From Cytobacillus oceanisediminis 2691 (GTDB lineage: Bacteria; Bacillota; Bacilli; Bacillales; Cytobacillaceae), in assembly GCF_000294775.2 (NCBI RefSeq), contig NZ_CP015506.1:5121501-5185500 (forward strand): a stretch of DNA of 64,000 nt, in the 5' to 3' direction. This document shows, one piece after another, positions 25,421 to 34,530 of this stretch (positions are counted from its first letter, which is position 1; every line of letters begins with the position of its first letter). The translations under genes were made by a program, and so were the position numbers. Under the pieces are notes generated by a model. It saw only the letters and a program-made list of their open reading frames with translations. It did no database searches and was not told where the DNA came from.

Positions 25421-27334
25421 CTATAGAGAGAATCTTGCGATTGCCTGGCTCTGCAGCTCCCTTAATGTCTTTAAGCTTAGAATCAATTCTTCTTTTTCGC
25501 GGGTAGACATTCTTGTAAATGATATAACGGAAGAGAAAGAGGCACCTGCTTTCTCCTGCTGCCATCGCTGGGTGACATACAATGTCATAATAGTACTTAC
25601 CGCTTCCTTTAAATCGGATGCAAACTCCTTTGAGAACACCTGCTTCTCCTGCAGGAAATCTATTTTTTCCATTGGTGTGCCTGATAGTTTTCCATGTATA
25701 AGTGACAGGATCTGCAGACTATGATGATAGGGAAATAGAATATCTTTTTTCATATCGATGTTCTTTCGATGCAGCTTGAATAGGGATCGGATCGGCTGAT
25801 CCAGGGCGGGTATGCCATGTTCCTTTTCCAGCTGTGCCAGCCGGTATAAAAAAATTCTGGACCGCTTAACCTGTTCAGCGGCCAGCGCTTCAAATTCCGC
25901 ATGCAGCCCTTCACTCCCCGCAATTAGCCGATAGGAGAAGAAGTTTTGCGCTAATAATAAATGGTCATTTGTTGAATGGAGCATCCATGTTCGCAGCCTC
26001 TCTTCCCATACTGTCAATGAGCCGCGCCATTTCTGTTCACTGCACATCATGAGCCCTTTGCAGCGTGCATAGCCAGCTGCTTCCATATTAGAGGTGATTC
26101 TTTTTCCCAGCTCTTCAAAAAATGCCGTGGCTTCTTCTGAATGACTCTCATAAACGAGGAAATGATCCTGGTCTGTGAGCATGAACTGTTCTCCACGGCC
26201 GCTTGAGCCCATTTGATAGAAAACAAATTCGCAGGGCTGCTGTAAACCTTTTTCTCTCAGTTCAGAAATAGATAGAGCTATAATCCTTGCTGCCAGACGA
26301 TCGTATAGCTTTGTAATAATTTCAAGCATTTTTAATATGGGAACACGATCACTTATTAAAGAATCAATAATGTCATAGATGCCCGTTTTGATTTGCGGAA
26401 GATTGTCCCGGTCGGCTTTTTCAATTTGTCGAACAGTCTTCATCACATTCTCGTTTTTCTTTCTCAGCAAATCTGATAGCGTCACAATCCCTACCACCTT
26501 AGAATCTTCCTTGACAGGCAGGTGTTTGACACCCTTAAACAGAATCAGTGAAAGGGCCTCATAATAATACGCAAACCTTGATATCGTGACTGGATTTTCT
26601 GTCATAATGGTTCTTGCCTGAGCAGATAAATCAGCACCTGCAGCAGCTACCCGTTCCACTATGTCTCTTTCCGTAATAATCCCTAACAAGCAATCATTCT
26701 CTGCAACGAGGATCGAACTTATTTTCCTATTATGCATTAATTTAGCGGCCTCCTGAATGGATGCGTCCGGACTGACTGCAGCCGCCTCAGTACTCATGAC
26801 ATCCTGAACCCGGATTATGAATGGGTCATTTTCTCCATGATCTGTCGCGAGTTTTACCTGTTCTGCAAGAGAAGCGTAAACATCTTTCAATCTGATGACT
26901 ACCTGTGTCAGCAAGTAATCATGAACAGCAGGGTCATCCCATCTTTTTCTCACCACTTCAAACGGAATGAACATCGCCCTTACCTCGCTGGAGGCTTTGA
27001 CTTCGACCATTGACTCTGTATCGATCTTTTTGGAAACTCCCAGGAAATCGGCGAGGCTGGAAAAACCAATCATTTCCCCTGCCTGGACTACTTCAAGTAC
27101 TTCTTCCCGTCCATTATGTTCATTTTTTACCAATACCTCTGAAAGACCTTCTAAAAGGAGCAGAAGGCCTTCACGCGGTTTATCTTTTTTCAGGATAATT
27201 TCACTTTTCCCATAGCGGCGGACTTCACACAAAGATAGAAGTGAAAGGGCTGTGTCAAATTCCACCCCTTGAAAAAAGGGGTGAAACCGCACAGCCTCCA
27301 AATGGTATAGGTTATACAGATTTTGATCCATCAT
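25421..27334 (-). CDS. cNMP-binding/CBS/DUF294 nucleotidyltransferase-like regulator
   Basis: 637 residues with ordered domains: a cyclic-nucleotide-binding-type fold (about 20-130), a CBS pair (about 170-285; VQDVMSTEAAAVSPDAS, ARTIMTENPVTI), a DUF294 nucleotidyltransferase-like domain (about 315-455) with GSSGRGEQFMLTDQDHF, and a DUF294 C-terminal helical domain (about 490-625). The GSxGR...DxD pattern suggests GlnD-like transferase chemistry or a ligand sensor. It overlaps the symporter gene by 23 bp, so it probably regulates that transporter in response to an adenine nucleotide. Direct targets are not known. Confidence 0.88.
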   Translation of the reverse strand: MMDQNLYNLYHLEAVRFHPFFQGVEFDTALSLLSLCEVRRYGKSEIILKKDKPREGLLLLLEGLSEVLVKNEHNGREEVLEVVQAGEMIGFSSLADFLGVSKKIDTESMVEVKASSEVRAMFIPFEVVRKRWDDPAVHDYLLTQVVIRLKDVYASLAEQVKLATDHGENDPFIIRVQDVMSTEAAAVSPDASIQEAAKLMHNRKISSILVAENDCLLGIITERDIVERVAAAGADLSAQARTIMTENPVTISRFAYYYEALSLILFKGVKHLPVKEDSKVVGIVTLSDLLRKKNENVMKTVRQIEKADRDNLPQIKTGIYDIIDSLISDRVPILKMLEIITKLYDRLAARIIALSISELREKGLQQPCEFVFYQMGSSGRGEQFMLTDQDHFLVYESHSEEATAFFEELGKRITSNMEAAGYARCKGLMMCSEQKWRGSLTVWEERLRTWMLHSTNDHLLLAQNFFSYRLIAGSEGLHAEFEALAAEQVKRSRIFLYRLAQLEKEHGIPALDQPIRSLFKLHRKNIDMKKDILFPYHHSLQILSLIHGKLSGTPMEKIDFLQEKQVFSKEFASDLKEAVSTIMTLYVTQRWQQEKAGASFSSVISFTRMSTREKEELILSLKTLRELQSQAIARFSL

Positions 27335-28982
27335 CGTTCATCCATACTTCACCATCTTTGTAGACCATTTGCTCCGGATAGCGAAGATCCATAACCTCCT
27401 CCTGAATTTTTTGCGAAGGGGCAGCTGTCATGAGAGAAACAATGATATTAGCTGCAAATGCTGCAGCGGCACCAAACACACCAGCACCTGTATCAATGAT
27501 ACCCAGGATGGTGAAGCCGCCATATTTAGCTGCAAAGATGTAAGCCAAAGTTACACCTAATCCGACCAGCAAGCCGGCAATAACCCCCTGTGAGTTTGAA
27601 CGCTTCCACCAGACCCCCAGAACAAGCGCAGGGAAGAATGTTCCGGTCGCGAGTGCGAATGCCCAGGCAACAATTTGCGTAATCGCTCCTGGAGGGTTAA
27701 GTGCGATTACACCTGCTAAAAGAGTGGCGATTACAATGGACCAGCGAGCAACAGAAAGACGTGTCTTTTCAGTTGAATTCGGTTTTAGCACCCGGTAAAA
27801 AATATCATGGGCAAAGGCAGAAGATATCGCAATCATCAAACCGCCGGCTGTTGATAATGCAGCAGCCATTGCCCCAGCCGCCACAAGACCGATGACAAAC
27901 ATGCCAAGATTGGCAATTTCAGGTGTCGCCATAACGACTATATCGTTCGAGATAATGAGTTCATTCCATTGCAGTACCCCATCGCCATTGCCATCAGCTA
28001 CTTGCAGCTTGCCTGTATCAACCCATGTCTTCGTCCAGGCAGGCAGTTCTGTAATTTTGCTGCCGGCAACCTGTGTCATTAAAATGAAACGGGAGAATGC
28101 AGAGTATGCAGGTGCAGATAGATAAAGCAAGCCGATGAACAGCAATGCCCATGCCCCAGACCAGCGGGCGGCCTTCATCGTTGATACCGTATAGAAACGG
28201 ACAATTACGTGCGGAAGACCGGCTGTACCAGCCATCAGTGTAAACATAAGAGCCAGGAACTGCCACTTTGTTCCATTTGTAAATGGTGCAAAATATTCAG
28301 AGATTCCAAGCTCCCGGTCGAGTTCACCCATTTTACCGACAAGCTCCCCATAAGAAAGCCATGGGGCCGGGTTTCCTGTAATTTGAAGGGACATGAAAAC
28401 GACTGGAATGATATATGCGATAATCAAAATGACATACTGAGCAACCTGCGTCCAAGTAATCCCCTTCATGCCGCCGAATGCAGCATAAAAGGCAATAAGA
28501 ACGACACCGATCATGGTTCCAAGCTTCGCATCAATTTCAAACAGGCGGCCAATAACCACTCCTGAACCGGAAAGCTGGCCAATCGAATAAGTGAAGCTGA
28601 TAATGATCGTACAAAGGGCTGCAATCACACGGGCTGTGTGGCTGTCAAACCGGTCACCGATGAATTCAGGAACCGTGTAGCGGCCGTATTTCCTCAGCTG
28701 TGGTGCCAAAAGGAAGGTTAAGAGCAGATATCCGCCCGTCCAGCCCATAATATAGGCAAGACCGTCATAGCCCAGGAGCATGATCGTTCCCGCCATCCCG
28801 ATAAAGGAAGCGGCACTCATCCAGTCGGCGCCTATCGCCATTCCATTAAAGACTGGCGGCACCCCGCGGCCGGCAACATAGAACTCCGATGTTTCTTTTG
28901 CCTTATTATAAATGGCTATTCCAATATATAAAGCAAATGTAGCTAAAATAATGGATAATGAGACCAAAAATTGTGTATCCAA
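27312..28982 (-). CDS. sodium:solute symporter, acetate permease type
   Basis: 556 residues from a TTG at 28982 with GGGGG six nt upstream; an ATG two codons earlier would sit on the Shine-Dalgarno. About 13 transmembrane helices of the SSS family: FYVAGRGVPPVFNGMAIGADWMSAASFIGMAG (short pieces FYVAGRG and GADWMSAASF) and the Na+-site helix AAALSTAGGLMIAISSAFAHD. A short insert, VADGNGDGVLQWNELI, looks like an EF-hand-like external loop. With the DUF4212 subunit upstream it belongs to the ActP/YwcA-like branch carrying acetate or related short carboxylates. Substrate not proven. Confidence 0.9.
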   Translation of the reverse strand: MDTQFLVSLSIILATFALYIGIAIYNKAKETSEFYVAGRGVPPVFNGMAIGADWMSAASFIGMAGTIMLLGYDGLAYIMGWTGGYLLLTFLLAPQLRKYGRYTVPEFIGDRFDSHTARVIAALCTIIISFTYSIGQLSGSGVVIGRLFEIDAKLGTMIGVVLIAFYAAFGGMKGITWTQVAQYVILIIAYIIPVVFMSLQITGNPAPWLSYGELVGKMGELDRELGISEYFAPFTNGTKWQFLALMFTLMAGTAGLPHVIVRFYTVSTMKAARWSGAWALLFIGLLYLSAPAYSAFSRFILMTQVAGSKITELPAWTKTWVDTGKLQVADGNGDGVLQWNELIISNDIVVMATPEIANLGMFVIGLVAAGAMAAALSTAGGLMIAISSAFAHDIFYRVLKPNSTEKTRLSVARWSIVIATLLAGVIALNPPGAITQIVAWAFALATGTFFPALVLGVWWKRSNSQGVIAGLLVGLGVTLAYIFAAKYGGFTILGIIDTGAGVFGAAAAFAANIIVSLMTAAPSQKIQEEVMDLRYPEQMVYKDGEVWMNDDGSKSV

Positions 28983-29075
28983 AGACATCCCCCTTTATTC
29001 CGTAAAAAATTTATATGACGCCCCTTTTTTCTCTATTTATAGCGGCGGCTTGAACAGCCGCTCATTTTTCATTAA

Positions 29076-29378
29076 TTAATGATCAAGAACTTTCCCTGAG
29101 CTGATCTGTTCATTTTTGTTTTCATCAATTCCATATTTCCGGTCAATGGCATCCCCCATTTTGGCATTAACGAACAGCAGAATGATAAAGGTCAGGACCG
29201 CGCCCTGTGCGCCCATGAAGTAATGGAATGGAAATCCGTTAATCGAAATATCGCTTAATGGTTCTGCAAAAAAGACCACGCCAAAAGAGGCAAGAAATCC
29301 AATAGCAAAATAAATGATCATGTTCCGAGTCTTTTCGCGGAAATAACTGTCTGCTACTTTTTTATCAATTTTTTTCAA
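29076..29378 (-). CDS. DUF4212 symporter small subunit
   Basis: 100 residues with a TTG start behind GGGGGTGGAG. Two transmembrane segments (about 20-40 and 52-72) joined by FAEPLSDISINGFPFHYFMGAQGA, the typical DUF4212 central motif (cited here in parts as FAEPLS and FPFHYFMGAQG). This family is a small partner of SSS-type carboxylate symporters and lies immediately upstream of the large subunit here. It is analogous to YjcH beside ActP. Confidence 0.92.
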   Translation of the reverse strand: MKKIDKKVADSYFREKTRNMIIYFAIGFLASFGVVFFAEPLSDISINGFPFHYFMGAQGAVLTFIILLFVNAKMGDAIDRKYGIDENKNEQISSGKVLDH

Positions 29379-29523
29379 AACTCCACCCCCGGTAAAAATG
29401 ATAAATTCGCACTCTTGATTCTGATTAACAGACTTTATTGTCAGGAATCACTCCTTTATCGGTTATCTGCAGCTGAATCGCCGCTATTTCACCGGATCCG
29501 TTATCCGGACCCGGACAAAACCA

Positions 29524-29706
29524 TTACCTTAAACTGAAAATAAATTTGACTGTATCCATGAAAGGTGCGGGAACAAGAATGATTTGAACGAGGAAGTAAG
29601 CAAAGATTGATAGAAATGGAACTGCCAGGAAGATTGGTCTTTTCTTTCTTAAAGCTAGAAAAAGGCAGATACCTGTAATAATCATCATAGACATTAACGT
29701 AAGCAA
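29524..29706 (-). CDS. small two-helix membrane protein
   Basis: 60 residues from a TTG with AAAAGGAGGG seven nt upstream; a longer frame from an ATG at 29739 lacks a ribosome-binding site. Two hydrophobic segments (3-19 and 25-46) separated by the basic turn RKKRP. It precedes the symporter subunit by about 145 bp and may be its first operon member. No named family. Confidence 0.6.
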   Translation of the reverse strand: MLTLMSMMIITGICLFLALRKKRPIFLAVPFLSIFAYFLVQIILVPAPFMDTVKFIFSLR

Positions 29707-29724
29707 TTTGGTTCCCTCCTTTTT

Positions 29725-29738
29725 AGAAAGCGCTGTCA
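29725..29738. promoter_or_regulatory. cre-like CcpA site upstream of symporter cluster
   Basis: AGAAAGCGCTGTCA differs from the cre consensus TGWAANCGNTNWCA at one position. It lies just upstream of the ribosome-binding site of the small membrane protein gene. Catabolite control of acetate uptake would be sensible. Confidence 0.4.
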
Positions 29739-29983
29739 TTTTTTGCCGCTTTCTGCTTTAAGTTTTAAAATAGTTATTTTCTGACTTCATTTAATTTTAA
29801 GAAAATTCATACTTCATTATGTACAAAAATCATTTCCAGGTCAAGTACATGCTGGAAATATATTAAATTTTTTTAAAAGAACCAACTGCTCCCATTGATA
29901 CTTAAGGGTTTTTGTCCGCAAGTATGGATGGCGGAGGCTTTAGGGCATTAGAGGAAAACACTATAGTGATAATAAAAACTTCG

Positions 29984-30010
29984 AAAAAAAAGAGCCTGTC
30001 CGGCTCTTTA
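29984..30010 (-). terminator. terminator of pcp
   Basis: AAAGAGCC-TGTC-GGCTCTTT stem followed on the minus strand by TTTTTTCG. Confidence 0.88.
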
Positions 30011-30613
30011 ATCCAATTCTTTGATGATAAGAGTAATTGCCTCCAGCAAATCTGAATCAGACCAGCTTGCCATGCCTTTTTTGCTGGCAGCTGCCAGCTC
30101 GTGGGAAGCAGGAATATGCACAAAACCCGCCGGTACTTCAGTGTTTGCGGATTTTAGCAGATGAAGCACAGAGTACATAACGTTATTGCATAAATAAGTC
30201 CCCGCTGAGTTCGAGATGGCAGAAGGATATCCCGCTTCTTTAAGCCTATTAACCATCCGGCGGATTGGAAGCGTTGAAAAATAGCCATCGGGACCATTTT
30301 CCTCTATCAGTTTGTCTTCAGGGGCGACTCCGCTATTATCCGGCTCCCCGTCCTGGCAATTGATCGCGATTCTTTCAGGTGTGATGGCTGTACGGCCAGC
30401 TGCCAGTCCAAGAGAAATCACTGCATCCGGTTTTTTCGCCATTACTTCCTCTGCTATTTCCTTAGGGGCGAGATTAAAATCCACCGGCAAAAGGTGCCCC
30501 ATAATTTCATAGTCTCCAACAGCTTTGCCATCCAATGCATGTACAATCTTTTCCGTCGGATTGATTGGAAAATCAAGAAAAGGTTCAAATCCGGTTAATA
30601 GAAGCTTCTTCAT
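30008..30613 (-). CDS. pcp: pyroglutamyl-peptidase I
   Basis: 201 residues from MKKLLLTGFEPF, chosen because CAGGGGGAGAAAT precedes it and enzyme length is about 200. Family C15 cysteine peptidase that removes N-terminal pyroglutamate from peptides in the cytosol. Catalytic triad: Glu in TPERIAIN, Cys in NSAGTYLCNN and His in FVHIPASHE, all present. Monocistronic, followed by a strong terminator and separated from spoIIQ by a dispersed palindromic repeat. Confidence 0.95.
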   Translation of the reverse strand: MKKLLLTGFEPFLDFPINPTEKIVHALDGKAVGDYEIMGHLLPVDFNLAPKEIAEEVMAKKPDAVISLGLAAGRTAITPERIAINCQDGEPDNSGVAPEDKLIEENGPDGYFSTLPIRRMVNRLKEAGYPSAISNSAGTYLCNNVMYSVLHLLKSANTEVPAGFVHIPASHELAAASKKGMASWSDSDLLEAITLIIKELD

Positions 30614-30717
30614 ATTTCTCCCCCTGTATAACTCTTCGTTTTCCGAAATATTATACAGGACAATGGCAGAATTGTCTAAAAAATGTTGATTCGACAAAAA
30701 TCGGGTGGTACCTGTCA

Positions 30718-30790
30718 AAAGAAAAGCGGAAGCGCCTTGCCCACCCCCTACAAATCGAGGGGGCAGGCTCCTTGCACTAGACAGTTATCA
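30718..30790. repeat. GC-rich palindromic repeat, short copy
   Basis: GAAAAGCGGAAGCGCCTTGC...CCCCCT/AGGGGG hairpin...CACTAGACAGTT. A shortened member of the family at 43083, 52563, 52690, 62816 and 63829; the centre found in the longer copies is missing. Confidence 0.7.
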
Positions 30791-30814
30791 AACTTCAGGA
30801 TTCATACATTCTGT

Positions 30815-30846
30815 CAAAAAAAGAGCCCGCCATTTCGGCAGACTCC
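30815..30846 (-). terminator. terminator of spoIIQ
   Basis: GAGTCTGCCG...GGCGGGCTC stem followed by TTTTTTTGA on the minus strand. Confidence 0.8.
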
Positions 30847-30852
30847 CTATCA

Positions 30853-31818
30853 TTATGCGTCAGTTGATTCAGTTGCAGTGTCTTCCTCAACTTGGTCGTC
30901 AGTTTGACCTTCGTCTTCAGAAGTTCCAGCTGGATCTTCTTCTGTATCAGCAGACTCGTCTTCTTCCGTATTTCCGGCATTTTCATCCGCAGGTTCTTCA
31001 GCAGAACCTTCGTCTTCCGTTTTGCCAGACTCTTCAGCTGACTTGTCCTCAGAAGGAGCAGCTTCGTCGTTTCCTTCAGTTGCACCGCTGTTTTCTTCAG
31101 CATTAGCTTTGTCAGTTGTGTCTAACTCCTGTAAAGAGCTAAGCGGCTTATTGAAGTAATCAAGCGGATTGACCGGCATTCCGTCTTTACGGATTTCAAA
31201 GTGTACATGTACGCCTGCTTCTTCATTAAACAAGCTTTCGCCTGCCTTCGCAAGGGCATCACCTTGTTCTACCTGGTCGCCAACCTTAACATTCATCTCT
31301 GTAACAGATTGATATTGTGTTACAATTCCTTTGTCATGCTCCACTTCAATGACATTGCCCAAAAGTGAATCTTCTTCTACCTTAGTTACTTTTCCGCTTA
31401 ATGCAGCAAGGACATCAAAAGTTTCTCCATCCTTTGTAGCGATATCAATACCTGTGTTCGGATGGTATGTGTTATTGTAAAATACTAGAGCAGCTTCCTG
31501 TTCTTCAGCCTTGCCGTCATAGTCATAGAATTGTTTTTGAATGACAGCTGAGTCTGGATCTTTGACAGGCATTACGAAGTTTTCCATTGCGCGGTTAACT
31601 TCCAATGCTGGCTCGTCGTACTTTTTGCCGGTAATATCAGTGGCTTCGTAATCGTAGCTGTCAGTGTCTGTAGCGTTGTCGCTTGTTTGATACCAAAGAA
31701 CACCGGTTAGAATGATTGCTGCACTTGCAATGTAGATAGCTGGGAATGCCCACCGCTTCTTCATAAAGCGTTTAAAGCTGGAATCTTGAGAAGATCGTTT
31801 CTTTTCTTCCTCTCTCAT
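30853..31818 (-). CDS. spoIIQ: forespore engulfment protein SpoIIQ
   Basis: 321 residues: cytosolic N-terminus, one transmembrane helix (about 24-43), an extracellular M23/LytM domain (about 80-225) and a long acidic, Glu/Asp-rich tail (about 240-321). SpoIIQ is made in the forespore and pairs with SpoIIIAH across the intermembrane space. In the M23 metal site HVHFE is kept (His204, His206), but the position two residues before GID is Asn121, not His, so the domain is probably not a peptidase, as in B. subtilis. A neighbouring His119 is out of register. A sigma-F-like promoter lies upstream. Confidence 0.95.
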   Translation of the reverse strand: MREEEKKRSSQDSSFKRFMKKRWAFPAIYIASAAIILTGVLWYQTSDNATDTDSYDYEATDITGKKYDEPALEVNRAMENFVMPVKDPDSAVIQKQFYDYDGKAEEQEAALVFYNNTYHPNTGIDIATKDGETFDVLAALSGKVTKVEEDSLLGNVIEVEHDKGIVTQYQSVTEMNVKVGDQVEQGDALAKAGESLFNEEAGVHVHFEIRKDGMPVNPLDYFNKPLSSLQELDTTDKANAEENSGATEGNDEAAPSEDKSAEESGKTEDEGSAEEPADENAGNTEEDESADTEEDPAGTSEDEGQTDDQVEEDTATESTDA

Positions 31819-31894
31819 TTATCATCACCTCAGCAATCAGTCTGAACAGATTGAGAGGATTATATACATTTCTCAAAAAAAATTTTTTGGGCTT

Positions 31895-31924
31895 ATTTTT
31901 CGACAAAGGTTTTCGGATTATGCA
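31895..31924 (-). promoter_or_regulatory. sigma-F-type promoter of spoIIQ
   Basis: Minus-strand TGCATA (-35), 14-bp spacer, GTCGAAAAAT (-10). Close to the sigma-F pattern GYATA / GGNNANANT and about 75 bp upstream of the spoIIQ start, in agreement with known forespore expression. Confidence 0.6.
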
Positions 31925-31961
31925 TGATTTGGGAAAAAAATTTATAAGGAGTTACTTATAG

Positions 31962-32381
31962 ATGGTTAAGTGGATAATACGGGTGCTGCCTTTCCTTTAT
32001 ATGGCGCTTATTTGGGTCCTGTCCAGCATGCCGGCAGATGCAGTGGTGGAGCTGCCGGATCTGGCGGTGGACCGTTTTTTAAAAGAATCTATGCATCTGA
32101 TTGAGTTTGGTATTTTGTATGTTCTTCTGGTTTTGGCTGCTTTAACAGTATTTAAGCTAACCCCGGGAGTAAATATTTTATTGGCCGTATTGGCTTGCTT
32201 TTACGGGATTCTCGATGAAATTCATCAATCGTTTGTACCTTATCGGTCTGCTACTGTGATTGACGCTGTCAAGGATATTACCGGTGTGCTGGTGTGCTGG
32301 TATTTGATCAGCCGGGCTCTTTTTTATGGGAAGTTTAAAAAGCTTGCTAATTTTCTTGGTTTTTTTAATAAAGCAAATTGA
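31962..32381 (+). CDS. VanZ-like family membrane protein
   Basis: 139 residues with four hydrophobic helices and the VanZ-like signatures MALIWVLSSMPAD at the N-terminus, HLIEFGILYVLL, and YGILDEIHQSFVPYRSAT with DxxHQ. VanZ relatives have been linked to teicoplanin tolerance and envelope lipid or polysaccharide functions, but their biochemistry is unsettled. Start ATG behind AAGGAGT. It is divergent from spoIIQ and convergent with spoIID, sharing a bidirectional terminator with the latter. Confidence 0.88.
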   Translation: MVKWIIRVLPFLYMALIWVLSSMPADAVVELPDLAVDRFLKESMHLIEFGILYVLLVLAALTVFKLTPGVNILLAVLACFYGILDEIHQSFVPYRSATVIDAVKDITGVLVCWYLISRALFYGKFKKLANFLGFFNKAN

Positions 32382-32413
32382 AAGAGCTGATTCAATGAAT
32401 CAGCTCTTTTCCT
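32380..32413. terminator. bidirectional terminator between VanZ-like gene and spoIID
   Basis: AAAGAGCTGATTCA-AT-TGAATCAGCTCTTT-type perfect stem with T-run on each side. Confidence 0.9.
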
Positions 32414-33444
32414 TATTTCTTAGCCGTGACTTTCGTCAGCAGCTGGTCAGAAGCGGCAATTTCCACCCCTTTATAATAATGGGCAACGATTTCTTTGTAG
32501 CTCTTTCCTTCAACTGCCATGCCGTTTGCGCCGTATTGGCTCATGCCGACTCCATGGCCGTAGCCCTGGGTATTGATGATGATATTGTCTCCTTTGCGTT
32601 CCCAGGTAAAGTCTGTTGATTTCAGGCCAAGCTTCTCCCGGATGTCTTTACCGCTGACGACTTTTCCGTTAATATCCACTTTTGCGACCCGCTGGCCGGC
32701 TGTGCGTTCAGTTACGGTGCCAATCGTGCTATCATTAGGAAGCTGTACACCCAATTTCCTTTCAAAATCCTGGACTGTGAATACCTCTCTGCCGTTAAAC
32801 TTTGGAGAATGCAGGTCCCATTTGCTTTCTACACTTTTTAAGTAAGGAACAGAATTTGGCCAGATAGCTTCGGAATTTTCCGTAAAGCCATTGCTTGTTG
32901 AAAAGAAGGAGGCTGTAATCGGTGAGCCGTCGAAAGTAAGAATCTGGCCTTGCGTTTCGGTAACGGCTTCTCTTACCTTTTCGATTTTCCACTTATAATC
33001 TTGTTTCCATTGCTGTCTCAATTCCTCATCACTTTTATAAACCTGATGGGTTACTGTATCGTAAACTAATGCCCCCTCAGGAAGTTCAACGCTATCTTTA
33101 TTCATTAACTGCTTCACAATGAATGTCCTGGCTGCCAATGCCTGAGCCTTCAAAGCCTCCTCTTCAAACTCAGCCGGCATTTCCGATGCTACTACTCCGA
33201 CGATATACTCTTCAAGCGGAACCGTCTCCAGCTTTTTCTGTGCAAGGCGGTAGACCCCTACCTCTATGGCTGGCCCTTGAGGAATTTCTGCCGCTGTCTC
33301 TTTTTTCGTCTCAGTCTTAAGCTCCTCGCCAAGTTTCCCGCTGACTTTTCCTTCTGTAAAGGGAATCACAAGCAGGGCGGGAACGATAAGCGTGACGGCA
33401 AACAACAGTGCGGCTAGTACGATGAAAGGTTTGAATTTTGTCAT
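32413..33444 (-). CDS. spoIID: stage II sporulation protein D (lytic transglycosylase)
   Basis: 343 residues: an N-terminal membrane anchor (about 7-28), then the SpoIID domain with EEYIVGVVASEMPAEFEEEALKAQALAARTF (parts EEYIVGVVASEMP and LKAQALAART), where Glu in ASEMP is the catalytic acid. It continues with SNGFTENSEAIWPN and ends with QGYGHGVGMSQYGANGMA. SpoIID cleaves glycan strands in the septum with SpoIIP and SpoIIM to drive engulfment. The ribosome-binding site is TATGGAGG. A sigma-E-like promoter is visible upstream. Confidence 0.96.
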   Translation of the reverse strand: MTKFKPFIVLAALLFAVTLIVPALLVIPFTEGKVSGKLGEELKTETKKETAAEIPQGPAIEVGVYRLAQKKLETVPLEEYIVGVVASEMPAEFEEEALKAQALAARTFIVKQLMNKDSVELPEGALVYDTVTHQVYKSDEELRQQWKQDYKWKIEKVREAVTETQGQILTFDGSPITASFFSTSNGFTENSEAIWPNSVPYLKSVESKWDLHSPKFNGREVFTVQDFERKLGVQLPNDSTIGTVTERTAGQRVAKVDINGKVVSGKDIREKLGLKSTDFTWERKGDNIIINTQGYGHGVGMSQYGANGMAVEGKSYKEIVAHYYKGVEIAASDQLLTKVTAKK

Positions 33445-33487
33445 GTTTTAAGCCTCCATAGCAAATAAATAATTCGAACTCATTTCA

Positions 33488-33516
33488 TGTTTATGGCTAT
33501 GGACAAGCTATTATGA
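33488..33516 (-). promoter_or_regulatory. sigma-E-like promoter of spoIID
   Basis: TCATAA (-35) and CATAAACA (-10) on the minus strand with 15 bp between. This resembles the sigma-E pattern ATA / CATACANT with two -10 mismatches, and fits known mother-cell expression of spoIID. Confidence 0.45.
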
Positions 33517-33549
33517 CAACTTAATGAACCGGACTGCCATTTAACCAAT

Positions 33550-34407
33550 TTATGCTTTACTGCCGCGGATAAATTCAATAAAAGCATTTGAGACGGAGAG
33601 ATTCAGTGAACTTGCATTAAATACAAGCCATGTTTTCCGGTAAAGCGTTTCACCCTTTAAGTTCAATTCCCATGTGTTTAGATCTGTGCAGCCTTTAAGG
33701 CAAATTTCCGGCAGGATTCCATAACCCAGCCCATTCAGAACCATTTCACGGCATGTATCGATAATATCTACTTCCATTGTAATAGTAGGAGGATGGTTAA
33801 AGTTTTCCTTCCACCAAAGATCGATAATATTTTTTAAGGATGGATCGGTGTTATAATCTATTCTCGGCAGATATGGAAGCTGTTCTAAATCGATTTTATC
33901 GTTTGAAGCAAGGAAGATTCTCTCTTCATCTATTAAAATTTTTGGCCCCTTCCAATCATAAGGATCACGGACGATGCCAATATTCGCTTCTTCTTTATGA
34001 ACCATTTGGATTACTTCATAGCTGAAGCCGGTTTTTAACTTCAGGTCTACCTGTGGATATTGAATTAGAAATGCAGCCAGTATTTCAGGCAATTTATATC
34101 TGGCATACGTTTGTGAGACTCCAAGCCTTAATGCTCCTCTTACCTCACCCTCCATGCTGCTGAGAAAATCCTTCGTTTCCCTTAGCTGATGAATCATCCT
34201 ATTGGCATATTCCACTAAATATTCCCCTTCAGATGTAAAATCCACTCCTCTCTTTCTTCGTGATAGGATTTTTACAGCAAATTCTTTTTCCAGCTGCTGA
34301 ATCCTGTACGTCAATGAAGGCTGCGAGATATACAACTGTTCCGCAGCTTTCGTAATATTCCGTTCTTTATGGATTGTCTGCAGGATGAGCCAATCTTTTT
34401 CGTCCAT
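33550..34407 (-). CDS. LysR-type transcriptional regulator
   Basis: 285 residues from MDEKDWLIL; the second ATG is used because GGAGG lies five nt before it. N-terminal helix-turn-helix (about 3-60: NITKAAEQLYISQPSLTYRI) and a periplasmic-binding-like effector domain (about 90-285). Divergent from a tricarballylate-dehydrogenase-like gene, the standard LysR layout; it would be the TcuR counterpart. The shared intergenic region carries an AT-rich perfect palindrome. The likely inducer is a tricarboxylate, inferred from neighbours only. Confidence 0.9.
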   Translation of the reverse strand: MDEKDWLILQTIHKERNITKAAEQLYISQPSLTYRIQQLEKEFAVKILSRRKRGVDFTSEGEYLVEYANRMIHQLRETKDFLSSMEGEVRGALRLGVSQTYARYKLPEILAAFLIQYPQVDLKLKTGFSYEVIQMVHKEEANIGIVRDPYDWKGPKILIDEERIFLASNDKIDLEQLPYLPRIDYNTDPSLKNIIDLWWKENFNHPPTITMEVDIIDTCREMVLNGLGYGILPEICLKGCTDLNTWELNLKGETLYRKTWLVFNASSLNLSVSNAFIEFIRGSKA

Positions 34408-34449
34408 TTCCTCCTCCATTGAAATAGAAATTTTTAATCGTTAACAATA

Positions 34450-34463
34450 AAATATCAATATTT
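34450..34463. promoter_or_regulatory. palindromic candidate LysR operator
   Basis: AAATAT-CA-ATATTT, a perfect 6-2-6 palindrome in the 120-bp divergent region between the LysR gene and the flavoprotein gene. Confidence 0.35.
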
Positions 34464-34530
34464 CATTTATTTTACCATTCCCCCTACAATAAAGTTATAA
34501 ATAGTAAAAATTCGTCGGGAGGTACTTAAA

